Assembly (NCBI GenBank): GCA_904374465.1
Contig: CAJFFY010000045.1
Location: 1-40,650 of the forward strand
Reading direction: 5' to 3'
Source of the DNA: an uncultured Subdoligranulum sp.
GTDB lineage: Bacteria; Bacillota; Clostridia; Oscillospirales; Ruminococcaceae
DNA length: 40,650 nucleotides
The notes under the pieces were generated by a model, which worked only from the letters and a program-made list of their open reading frames with translations, did no database searches and was not told where the DNA came from. Shown here one piece after another: positions 1 through 8,100 of the stretch. The position numbers and the translations under genes were made by a program. How positions within the stretch are numbered: position 1 is the first letter of the stretch; each line of letters opens with the position of its first letter.

Positions 1-102
1 TTTATCCACATTCTCAGAATGGCCTGATCGTCCGTCCGCCGGAAAGGAACGATGATTCGTTCTCTCTGGCAATTGTACACAAAAATATATGGAGAGGTGT
101 AA

Positions 103-846
103 ATGGTTATGTGGACCTGTTCCCTTTTAAAATCCAATGCGCGGCAGGCGCTCAGTGGCCGTTACTGGCGTTCTTTCTGGGTCTGTTTGGTGGTAACACT
201 GCTGAGCGGTGGATATACGTCCCAGAAACTTACCTACTCTTCGGAAGAGGTATACGGCTTTTTGGACCGAATGCCCATTGCCACACTGCTTATTCTGCTG
301 GCAGCCTCTCTGCTCGTTCTGGCGCTGGCCATTTTGTGGAGCGTTTTCTTTCTTTCCCCTCTTACGGTAGGCAGTTGCCGCTACTTTATGGAAAGCCGGC
401 AGGGCGACTCCCCTTTTCGCACCCTCTTTGGAATTTTCCAGCGGCCCTATCTCAACGTGGTAAAGGTACAGTTTCTGACCAACCTGAAAATCGGCGTCGG
501 ATTCCTTTTACTGGTTGTGCCCGGCGTCTATTGGTTTTACTGCTACGCACTGGTACCCTACCTGCTGGCGGAAAACCCGTACCTGACCACCACCCGCGCC
601 ATGGCGCTGAGCAAGGCTTTGATGTACGGTGAAAAGTTCCACCTTTTCCTGTTGCGTCTTTCCTTCCTGGGCTGGGATCTGCTTTGCGTCCTCACCTTAG
701 GGTTCGGGTATTATTTCCTGGCGCCTTACAAAAATGCCACCTACGCCGAATTTTATGCGGCTATGCGCGCCAAAGCCCTGGCACAGGGCCTGAGCTCCCC
801 TCAGGAATTGGGCGGCTTTGTACGGCACGATGCGTCGGATTTCTGA
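103..846 (+). CDS. DUF975 family integral membrane protein
   Basis: This is a 247-residue membrane protein of unknown function. It shows the DUF975 layout: a short N-terminal amphipathic stretch, a hydrophobic segment near residues 22-36, a second near 58-85, and a C-terminal half with a hydrophobic hairpin around residues 124-150. The family-typical VPYLLAENP and LSFLGWDLL-type motifs are followed by APYKNATYAEFY. A GGAGAGG ribosome binding site lies just upstream of the ATG at 103; a second in-frame ATG at 109 is possible. The gene is monocistronic, ending at a terminator shared with the facing antiporter gene. The family assignment is by pattern recognition. The biochemical role is not known. 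Confidence 0.8.
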   Translation: MVMWTCSLLKSNARQALSGRYWRSFWVCLVVTLLSGGYTSQKLTYSSEEVYGFLDRMPIATLLILLAASLLVLALAILWSVFFLSPLTVGSCRYFMESRQGDSPFRTLFGIFQRPYLNVVKVQFLTNLKIGVGFLLLVVPGVYWFYCYALVPYLLAENPYLTTTRAMALSKALMYGEKFHLFLLRLSFLGWDLLCVLTLGFGYYFLAPYKNATYAEFYAAMRAKALAQGLSSPQELGGFVRHDASDF

Positions 847-852
847 ACCGAC

Positions 853-886
853 AAAAAATCCCGGTCCGCTGGACCGGGATTTTTTT
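853..886. terminator. Bidirectional intrinsic terminator
   Basis: An inverted repeat (ATCCCGGTCC, loop GCT, GGACCGGGAT) is flanked by A-runs on the left and T-runs on the right. It can therefore stop transcription from the DUF975 gene on the plus strand and from the antiporter gene on the minus strand, whose stop codon overlaps it. Confidence 0.9.
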
Positions 887-2081
887 ATGCCGTTATTTGA
901 CTGGGATGCGGCTGCGGGGGCATTTTATGGAACAGGTTCTTGAGTGCCAGCGGGGTCGCCACCGAGGAAACCACGATAAGCAGAATCACCGCCGTGAAAT
1001 AAACGGGATCCACCACGTTCACTTCCAGTCCCTTTTGTGCCACAATCAGCGCCACTTCGCCGCGGGTCATCATGCCCACACCAACCTTGAGGGAATCCCC
1101 CCAGCTGAAACGGCAGATTTTAGCCGCCAGACCGCAGCCGATGATTTTGGCCAACAGAGCCACAACCACAAAGCACACGCAGAACAGCACAAGATCGGGT
1201 GTCAGGCCGCTGATATCGGTTTTCAGACCGATACTGGCAAAGAAAACCGGCGCAAAGATCACGTAATTGCTGATGTCCACACGCCGCTCCACGTAGGATG
1301 CATCTTCCATGGTGCAAAGCACAATGCCGGCAATGTAAGCTCCGGTGATGTCGGCGATGCCGAAGTACTCCTCGGCCACATAGGCCAGCGCAAAGCAGAA
1401 CGCGATGCTGACAATGGTAATGCGCTGGGTGTGAGGATTGCGCTTATCCAGCCACTGCATGGCATAATGGATGATAACGCCCACCACAATGGCCACCACA
1501 AAGAACAGCAAGGTGTTAACCAGCACCTGGCCCAGACCAATCCCGGTACCGGAACTGGCACCGATCACACAGGTCAGTACCACAATGCCGATCACATCGT
1601 CAATAACGGCCGCACTCACGATGGTCGTTCCCAGGAAGCTCTTCAGGTGTCCCATTTCCTGCAGGGTAGCCACCGTGATGGAAACGCTGGTCGCTGTCAT
1701 GATGGTGCCGATAAACAGCGCCCGGTAGAACTCCACACTGCCGATGGCGCCGAACCCATAGAACGCACCGTACAGAGCCGTACCGCCTGCCAGCGGAACG
1801 GCCACGCCCACGCAGGCGATGAGGGTGGCAATGGGACCGGCTTTCATCAATTCCTTCAGATTGGTCCCCAATCCGGTGGAGAACATCAAAAGTACCACAC
1901 CGATCTCAGCAAAGACCGAGATGGTATCGTTGTTCTGTACCAGATTGAAGACGCACGGACCGATCAGCAAGCCCGCAATAATCTCGCCCACCACCTGGGG
2001 CGCCTTACATTTCCGCGCAACCAGTGCAAAGAATTTGGCGCTTAAAATAATAATGGCCAAATTTCGAAAAATCGAATACAC
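885..2081 (-). CDS. CPA2-type cation:proton antiporter (Kef/NapA-like), membrane domain only
   Basis: A polytopic membrane transporter of about 398 residues, hydrophobic throughout, predicted to exchange Na+ or K+ for H+ across the cytoplasmic membrane. Family hallmarks are the N-terminal PQVVGEIIAGLLIGP motif, the TATSVSITVATLQEMG segment, and the ion-binding DD pair in VIDDVIGIVVL. There is no C-terminal TrkA-N (RCK) domain, unlike KefB/KefC. I chose the GTG at 2081 because GGAAGGGAG lies about 10 bases before it. An in-frame ATG at 2117 adds 12 residues but has no ribosome binding site. The cation specificity cannot be read from the sequence. Confidence 0.85.
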   Translation of the reverse strand: MYSIFRNLAIIILSAKFFALVARKCKAPQVVGEIIAGLLIGPCVFNLVQNNDTISVFAEIGVVLLMFSTGLGTNLKELMKAGPIATLIACVGVAVPLAGGTALYGAFYGFGAIGSVEFYRALFIGTIMTATSVSITVATLQEMGHLKSFLGTTIVSAAVIDDVIGIVVLTCVIGASSGTGIGLGQVLVNTLLFFVVAIVVGVIIHYAMQWLDKRNPHTQRITIVSIAFCFALAYVAEEYFGIADITGAYIAGIVLCTMEDASYVERRVDISNYVIFAPVFFASIGLKTDISGLTPDLVLFCVCFVVVALLAKIIGCGLAAKICRFSWGDSLKVGVGMMTRGEVALIVAQKGLEVNVVDPVYFTAVILLIVVSSVATPLALKNLFHKMPPQPHPSQITA

Positions 2082-2154
2082 AAATACGCAGCTCCCTTCC
2101 ACTTCAAATTGCAACATTTGGTTGTTATAGTTTTAACACTTCTTCCCGGGACCT

Positions 2155-2168
2155 TGCAAGCGCTTTGG
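2155..2168 (+). promoter_or_regulatory. Possible CcpA cre-like site
   Basis: TGCAAGCGCTTTGG agrees with about 11 of 14 positions of the Gram-positive cre consensus (TGWAARCGYTWNCW), including the central AAGCGCTT palindrome. It lies upstream of the antiporter gene (minus) and of the tRNA-Ser promoter. This is pattern match only. Confidence 0.25.
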
Positions 2169-2233
2169 ATGTTTTTGTAAATGTTGCCAATTTTATTTGT
2201 GCAAAATACTGAAAAAAACTTTTAATTTTTTGC

Positions 2234-2262
2234 TTGACAAGTTTCGCACAAATTGCTATAAT
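2234..2262 (+). promoter_or_regulatory. Sigma-A promoter of tRNA-Ser
   Basis: The -35 box is TTGACA (2234-2239) and the -10 box is TATAAT (2257-2262), separated by 17 bases. Both match the consensus exactly, and an AT-rich stretch precedes them. The predicted start lies about 20 bases before the tRNA. Confidence 0.9.
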
Positions 2263-2288
2263 AGCCCTTGCAGTCAAACAACTGCTGT

Positions 2289-2380
2289 GGAAAGATGGCT
2301 GAGCTGGTCTAAGGCGCACGACTGGAAATCGTGTAGGGCCCCTAAAGCCCTCGAGGGTTCGAATCCCTCTCTTTCCGCCA
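2289..2380 (+). tRNA. tRNA-Ser (anticodon GGA)
   Basis: A 92-base class II tRNA with a long variable arm. The acceptor stem is GGAAAGA paired with TCTTTCC, followed by discriminator G and an encoded CCA. The anticodon arm is CACGA-CTGGAAA-TCGTG, placing GGA at positions 34-36. The T-arm carries GGTTCGAATCC. It decodes UCC and UCU. It is a single-gene unit between a consensus promoter and a terminator. Confidence 0.97.
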
Positions 2381-2384
2381 TAAG

Positions 2385-2417
2385 AAAGCACCAACGGTTT
2401 GCCGAGGGTGCTTTTTT
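2385..2417 (+). terminator. Terminator of tRNA-Ser
   Basis: AAGCACC pairs with GGTGCTT across a short loop and is followed by a T-run, five bases after the tRNA CCA end. Confidence 0.8.
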
Positions 2418-2445
2418 ATTTTGTCTTTTTCCTGCACGCCAAAAG

Positions 2446-2482
2446 AAAACCGCCTGCCCGGATCTGCCGGACAGGCGGTTTT
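2446..2482 (-). terminator. Terminator downstream of rnr
   Basis: AAAACCGCCTG and CAGGCGGTTTT form an 11-bp stem with further pairing inside. It lies four bases beyond the rnr stop and ends in a T-rich tract on the minus strand. Confidence 0.85.
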
Positions 2483-2486
2483 GGAT

Positions 2487-4616
2487 TTACTCCACCATAT
2501 ATTCAAAATCGATACGGCCCAAGGCCACATCGGCAGCGGCCACACGGATCTTCATGGAAGTTCCCAGCATCCAGCTGCGACCCGTCAGCGGATCCAGCAT
2601 GCTGACGCCGTCCACCACCTGCGCCTCACCCTTGCAGAGCTGTGCTGCCGGCACAAAGCCTTCCACGGTATTTTCCAGCTCCACAAAGACGCCGCGGGGC
2701 GTGATCCCGGCCACCGTGCCGGTGTACACTTCTCCCAGGTGTTCGTGCATATATTCAGCCTTATACAGGTCCTCCACGTCGCGCTCAATGCGCACCGCGT
2801 CCACTTCCTTCTTGCTGGACTGTTCACTGGCGCGCTGGGCGAATTCCTGGAAGTCCCTGCCGATACGGTCCGCCGAGACCCCCAGCAGCATCTCGCTGAG
2901 GATACGATGAATGGCCAAGTCGGGATACCGGCGGATGGGGCTGGTAAAATGAGCATAGTCCGCCAGCACCAGGCCGTAATGTCCCAGAGGCTGCGGCGCA
3001 TAGCGGGCCTTCTGCATGCTGCGCAGAATGCCGGTATGCACCGGGGTCTGGATGGGCTGGCCGCGGGTTTCATCCAACAGAGCGGCCAGCTCCAGCTGGG
3101 TGGGGATGGGATTTTTGAACTTGGCATTGAGGCCGCAAGCCAGCAGCGTGGCCGACAGTTTTTCCATCTTCTCGGCATCGGGAGCTTCGTGCACACGGTA
3201 GACAAACGGCACCTTGTTGGTGCGGCCCGCATTGGCGGCACACTGGTTGGCCAGCAGCATGAACTCTTCGATCATACACTCCGAAGTGCCGCGGCCCCGC
3301 TTGACAATATCCACGCAGCGGCCTTCCTCATTGATGATCAGCTTGGCCTCATCGGATTCGATCTCCATGGCGCCGCGCTTCCGGCGCAGTTCCAACCGCT
3401 TGCGGTACAGTTCATCCATCACCGGCAGTTGTTCCAGCACCTCGGCGTACTTTTCTTTCAGTTCGGTCAGGTCCGCCCCTTCCTCCGGCTCCAGCAGGGC
3501 ATTGATCTCCTTATAGACGCCCTTGACACGGCTGCGGATGACCGTCTTGACAAAGTGGTAGCCGTGAATTTCGCCTTTGGCATCCAGCCGCATCAGGCAG
3601 GAGAACGCCAGGCGCTCCTCGTTCGGGTTCAGGGAGCAGATGCCGTTGGACAGCTGGGTGGGCAGCATGGGAATCACCTTGTCGGCATAATAGATGCTGG
3701 TGGCACGCTCGAACGCTTCGTTGTCCAGCGCAGAACCGGGCCGGACATAATGGCTCACGTCGGCAATATGAACCCCCAGCTCGTAACCGCCGTCCTCCAG
3801 CTTCTGCAGGCTGATGGCATCGTCAATATCCTTGGTTTCGGCAGAGTCGATGGTGAAGATGGGAATCCCCCGCAGATCCATGCGACGGGCGGCCTCGGCG
3901 GGATCGATGGTCGCATCGTCATAGGCATGGGCCTCGGCCAGCACCTCCGGCGGGAATTCCAGCCGGGCATTGCGGCCATACAGGATGGCTTTGGCGCACT
4001 CCGACGCGCGGTCCGAGGAGCCGAATTTTTCCACCACCGCCGCACGGTGGTCGCTGTGGCGGGGACCGCGGTGGGTGATCTGGATTCCCACCTTGTCACC
4101 CAGGTGAACCCCTTCGCTCCCCTGCTTGGCCAGCAGGAATTTCACATCCCGGCATCCGTCCGGTTCCACGCCCATACGGCCGTCATCCATCAGACAGACC
4201 GTGCCGGCAAATCGGTTGTTGGGCACCGTGACTTCCACCACTTCACCCTCGGAGGAACCTTCCACCCGGGGGTGTTCAAACAGCTTGACGTTGATCTTGT
4301 CCTGGGGCATGGCGCCATGCAGGGCACGGCCGGGAATGAAAATATCGCCCTGGCCGTCATCCCGGCTGGCGAAGCCGAAGCGGGCCGCCAGTTTGACCAG
4401 TGTACAGGGAATGGTGTTGGGGGTTGCCTCATTCTGATAGGTGGCAAACCCCGGCACATAGGTGCCGTTACGCAGGGACAGTTCGCCGGTGGCCACCATG
4501 GCCGACACGGTGGTGCGCAGACGGGAGTTGTCCACCTGAAGGTTATTCTGCAGTTCGCGCAGCGTCATGGGACGGCGCTTGACCGCAGAGAGAATACTTT
4601 TCTGTAAGGGCGTCAT
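2487..4616 (-). CDS. rnr: Ribonuclease R (RNase II/VacB family 3'-5' exoribonuclease)
   Basis: A 709-residue cytoplasmic exoribonuclease that degrades structured RNA from the 3' end. In order: a winged-helix segment (about 1-60), cold-shock-like OB domains (about 65-235), the catalytic RNB domain (about 246-590) and a C-terminal S1 domain (about 628-705). The metal-binding motif IDSAETKDIDDAIS (256-269) holds the catalytic aspartates. The ATG at 4616 follows a GGAG site. The gene is downstream of secG, the common Firmicutes order, but the usual smpB and ssrA do not follow. The protein ends at ...FEYMVE and lacks the lysine-rich tail that many RNase R proteins carry after S1. Confidence 0.96.
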   Translation of the reverse strand: MTPLQKSILSAVKRRPMTLRELQNNLQVDNSRLRTTVSAMVATGELSLRNGTYVPGFATYQNEATPNTIPCTLVKLAARFGFASRDDGQGDIFIPGRALHGAMPQDKINVKLFEHPRVEGSSEGEVVEVTVPNNRFAGTVCLMDDGRMGVEPDGCRDVKFLLAKQGSEGVHLGDKVGIQITHRGPRHSDHRAAVVEKFGSSDRASECAKAILYGRNARLEFPPEVLAEAHAYDDATIDPAEAARRMDLRGIPIFTIDSAETKDIDDAISLQKLEDGGYELGVHIADVSHYVRPGSALDNEAFERATSIYYADKVIPMLPTQLSNGICSLNPNEERLAFSCLMRLDAKGEIHGYHFVKTVIRSRVKGVYKEINALLEPEEGADLTELKEKYAEVLEQLPVMDELYRKRLELRRKRGAMEIESDEAKLIINEEGRCVDIVKRGRGTSECMIEEFMLLANQCAANAGRTNKVPFVYRVHEAPDAEKMEKLSATLLACGLNAKFKNPIPTQLELAALLDETRGQPIQTPVHTGILRSMQKARYAPQPLGHYGLVLADYAHFTSPIRRYPDLAIHRILSEMLLGVSADRIGRDFQEFAQRASEQSSKKEVDAVRIERDVEDLYKAEYMHEHLGEVYTGTVAGITPRGVFVELENTVEGFVPAAQLCKGEAQVVDGVSMLDPLTGRSWMLGTSMKIRVAAADVALGRIDFEYMVE

Positions 4617-4641
4617 AGTTACTCCTTTAATTTACGTCGCC

Positions 4642-4682
4642 GCATCGTCCGATGCAGCCCTTCCACGCGGGGACTTCCCCGC
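4642..4682 (-). promoter_or_regulatory. Two adjacent perfect hairpins in the secG-rnr spacer
   Basis: Two short perfect inverted repeats sit directly upstream of the rnr ribosome binding site: GCATCG-TC-CGATGC (4642-4655) and GCGGGG-ACTT-CCCCGC (4667-4682). Neither has a T-run, so they are not simple terminators. They could stabilise or process the rnr message; no function is shown. Confidence 0.4.
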
Positions 4683-4693
4683 CACTTTCCCAC

Positions 4694-4745
4694 AAAAAAC
4701 GGCCCGCCGGGGCGCAGAGACTTCTTCAACGCGCTTGGCGGACCC
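4694..4745 (-). terminator. Terminator (possibly partial) between secG and rnr
   Basis: On the minus strand, GGTCCGCC pairs with GGCGGGCC, with an inner GCGC-GCGC stem, and is followed by TTTTTT. It lies about 30 bases after the secG stop. No promoter was identified between it and rnr, so readthrough may feed rnr. Confidence 0.7.
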
Positions 4746-4775
4746 TTTTGTTTTGTGATTGCTGCTCTTTCTGGA

Positions 4776-5021
4776 TTACAGACGGGCGCTGAGCACGCAG
4801 ACAACCAGCGTGACCACAAAGAACACCGCGCCGCAAACCTTGGTCAGCTTGGCGAGCTTGGCATCCACGCCACGCTCACGGCCGGCCGCCATGTGGGTGT
4901 TTTCGCCCATAATGGCTGCAGACAGGCCCTGGCCCTTCTGCTCCTGGGCGAGGGTGAACACGATGATCAGCAGCGACACTGCAATCAGAACGCAACCGAG
5001 AGCGATCTCGTACCAGTTCAT
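4776..5021 (-). CDS. secG: Preprotein translocase subunit SecG
   Basis: An 81-residue protein with an N-terminal membrane segment (about 4-22), a loop with the family-typical QEQKGQGLSAAIMG motif, and a second membrane segment (about 59-78). SecG associates with SecYE in the cytoplasmic membrane and assists export driven by SecA. The ATG at 5021 is preceded by AAAGGAG at good spacing. An upstream in-frame start would add 15 untypical residues and is rejected. It has its own promoter and is followed by rnr. Confidence 0.93.
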   Translation of the reverse strand: MNWYEIALGCVLIAVSLLIIVFTLAQEQKGQGLSAAIMGENTHMAAGRERGVDAKLAKLTKVCGAVFFVVTLVVCVLSARL

Positions 5022-5056
5022 TGAATAGCACTCCTTTAACTTCTCATGCGGGGTAT

Positions 5057-5085
5057 AGTATAGCACAGATATGCCGATGGTGCAA
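5057..5085 (-). promoter_or_regulatory. Sigma-A promoter of secG-rnr
   Basis: On the minus strand, the -35 box is TTGCAC (5080-5085) and the -10 box is TATACT (5057-5062), with a 17-base spacer. It lies in the 99-base gap between polC and secG and separates secG-rnr from the long operon upstream. Confidence 0.65.
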
Positions 5086-5120
5086 GCATTTTTTCTGATT
5101 TCTTTGCAAATCCGGCGCCA

Positions 5121-8100
5121 TCACATCAGGCTGAACAGGTCCACCTGGCTGGTCTCGGGCAGGTTGCCCAGCGCTCCCACCGCGCGCAGTTTGTCAAAGA
5201 CCGAACTGGCCACACCACTGGCCTGCTGCAATTCTTCAATGGAGATATACTCCTGGCCGTGGATGGTGGCTTCCTCCAGTGCCACGGCAGCAGCTTCGCC
5301 CAGACCACGCAACGCCGTGAAGGGCAAGCGAACCCTGCCGTCCTCCACCACGTATTTGCTGGCGTGACTCTTGCCCAGCTCAATGGGCAGGAACTGGCAG
5401 CCCCGCTGCAACATTTCATTTTCCAGCTGCAGACTGACCAAGGCGTCATCATCCTTGGCGGTGCGCTCCTCCTTGGGAATGCGCTCGTTGTCCCGCAGAT
5501 GCTCCTTGGCCACACGGACGCCTCCCACCGCTGCCTCGTAGTCAATGTCGGCGCCGCGCACCGTAAAGTACACGGCGTAGAAGATGGCCGGATGGTACAC
5601 CTTGAACCACATCAGACGGATGGCTGCCATCAGGTAGGCCACCGCATGGGCCTTGGGGAACATATATTTGATCTTGCGGCAGGACTCGATATACCAGTCC
5701 GGCACATCGTGCTCGCGCATGGCTTCCTCCCAGCCGGGCTGGAAGCCGCCCTTGGCCACCTTACCCTTACGCACAGCCTCCATAATGTCAAAGGCCATTT
5801 TGGGTTCCAGACCCTTGCGCAGCAGGTAGAGCATGATACTGTCACGGCAGCCGATAACCTCGGCAATGGTGCAGGTGCCCGAGCGGATCAGTTCGTCGGC
5901 GTTGTTGGTCCAGACGTCGGTGCCATGGGACAAGCCGGAAATCTGGATCAGCTCCGAGAAGTTCTTGGGCTGGGCATCCAACAGCATCTGGCGCACGAAG
6001 TTGGTGCCCATCTCGGGGATGCCGAAGGTGCCGGTTTTGGAGCCGATCTGCTCTTCGGTGACGCCCAGGGCTTCCGGGCTGGTCAGCAGACTATAGACCT
6101 TCTCGTCGTTCATGGGCACCGAATCGATGGGGATGCCGGAGTATTCCTCGAAATACTTATAGAAGGTGGGCACATCGTGGCCCAGCTCGTCCAGTTTGAG
6201 CAGGGTGTCGTGGAGGTATTTGAATTCGAAGTGGGTGGTCAGCAGACCGCCCTTGACGTCGTCGGCGGGGTGTTGGATGGCACAGAAGTCGTAGATGTCG
6301 AAGGTATCGGGCACGACGACCATACCGCCGGGATGCTGACCGGTAGTACGTTTGACACCGGTACAGCCGATGACCAGGCGGTTTTCCTCGGCACGGTTGA
6401 CCGTTTTGCCCCGTTCTTCCAGATATTTTTTTACATAACCGTAGGCGGTCTTGTCCTGCAGACCGGAAACCGTGCCCGCCTTGAAGACGTTTTCCTTGCC
6501 GAAGAGTTCCTCGGTATAGCGGTGCACGTGGGACTGGTACATACCCGAAAAGTTCAGGTCGATATCCGGTTCCTTGTCGCCGTAGAACCCCAGGAAGGTT
6601 TCGAAAGGAATGTCGTGGCCCTCCACGATCATCTTCTGCCCGCAGACCGGGCAGTTTTTATCCGGCAGGTCAAACCCGTCAAAGTGCACCCCGTCGTCGA
6701 TCCACTCGCTGTGTTTACAATTGGGGCACAGATAGTGGGGCGGCATCGAGTTGACCTCGGAAATACCTGAGAAGTGGGCCACGGCCGAAGATCCCACCGA
6801 GCCTCGACTGCCCACCTGGTAGCCTCCTGCATTGGAGTAAGCCACCAGACGCACGGCAATGACGTACAGAACCGCATAGCCATGGCCGCAGATGGAGTCC
6901 AGTTCTTTTTTCAGCCGTTTTTGCAGCACGTCGGGCAACGGTGTGCCATAGTCGCGTGCGGCATGCTTCCAGGTATCGTCGCGCAGCTCCTGCTCGGCGC
7001 CGGGAATGCTGGGCGGATAGGTTCCCTTGGGAATGGCCCGCAGATTGTTGTCGATGGTGGCGGCAATCTTGTTGGGATTGGTGACCACGATCTCGAAGGC
7101 CTTTTCCTGGGGCAGATAGCTGAAGTCCTCCAGCATATCGGTGGTGGTGTGGTAGTACAGCGGCGCCTGGTTGTCGGCATCCTTAAAGCCGTTGCCTGCC
7201 TGCAGAACCGCACGGTAGATCCAGTCCTCCGGCTCCTGAAAATGGGAGTCTCCGGTGGCCACAACGGGCTTGTGCAGGTCTTCGCCCAGCTGGATGACCG
7301 TCCGATTGAAGTTTTTGATGGCTTCGATGGAATCCACCTGACCGTTGCGCACCATAAACTCGTTGTTGCCCAGCGGCTGCACTTCCAGATAGTCGTAGTA
7401 ATCGGCAATGCGCAGCAGCTGTTCGTAGGGCTGCCCCGCCGTGATCGCCCTGTAAAGTTCACCCGCCTCACAGGCCGGAGAAAGCAGCAAACCTTCCCGG
7501 TACTGATTGAGCAGGCTGCGGGGCACCCGGGGCTTTTTGAAGAAATACTGGGTGTGGGCCGCACTGACAATGCGGTACAGGTTTTTGAGTCCCACCTGGT
7601 TCTGCACCAGAATGATCAGATGGTAATATTTCTTTTTCAGAACCTCTTTGTTGCCGCCCAGGCCAGTGTTGATAGCCTCCACCGTGTGGACGTCCTTCTC
7701 CTCCAGGTCCCCCAGCATGACCTCGAAAATGCGGGCCAGCGCCATGGCATCATCCACCGCCCGGTGATGGTTGAAGGGCGGAATTTCCAAATGCTTGTTG
7801 ATGGTGTCCAGCTTATAGTTGCGCAGTCCCGGGAAAAGCGCCTGGCCCATGGGCAGCGTGTCGATGTAGGTGTTGCCATCGAAGCTGACGCCGGCCTTCT
7901 CCCCCGCCTTGCGGATGAACAGCATATCAAAGCTATGGGCATTGTGGGCCACCAGCACGTGATCCCCGCAGAATTCCTTGAAGGCGCGGATGGCTTCCTC
8001 CGGGGTGGGCGCGTCGGCCACCATGGCATCGTTGATGCCGGTCAGTTCCACCACCCGCTGGGGGATGGGTTTGCCGGGATTGACAAAGGTGCAGAATTTC

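Noticed and set aside
2421..4607. A 728-codon open frame on the plus strand opposite rnr
   Set aside because: It is antisense to a clear RNase R gene, histidine- and glutamine-rich as expected of reverse-frame reading of GC-rich coding DNA, and has no ribosome binding site.
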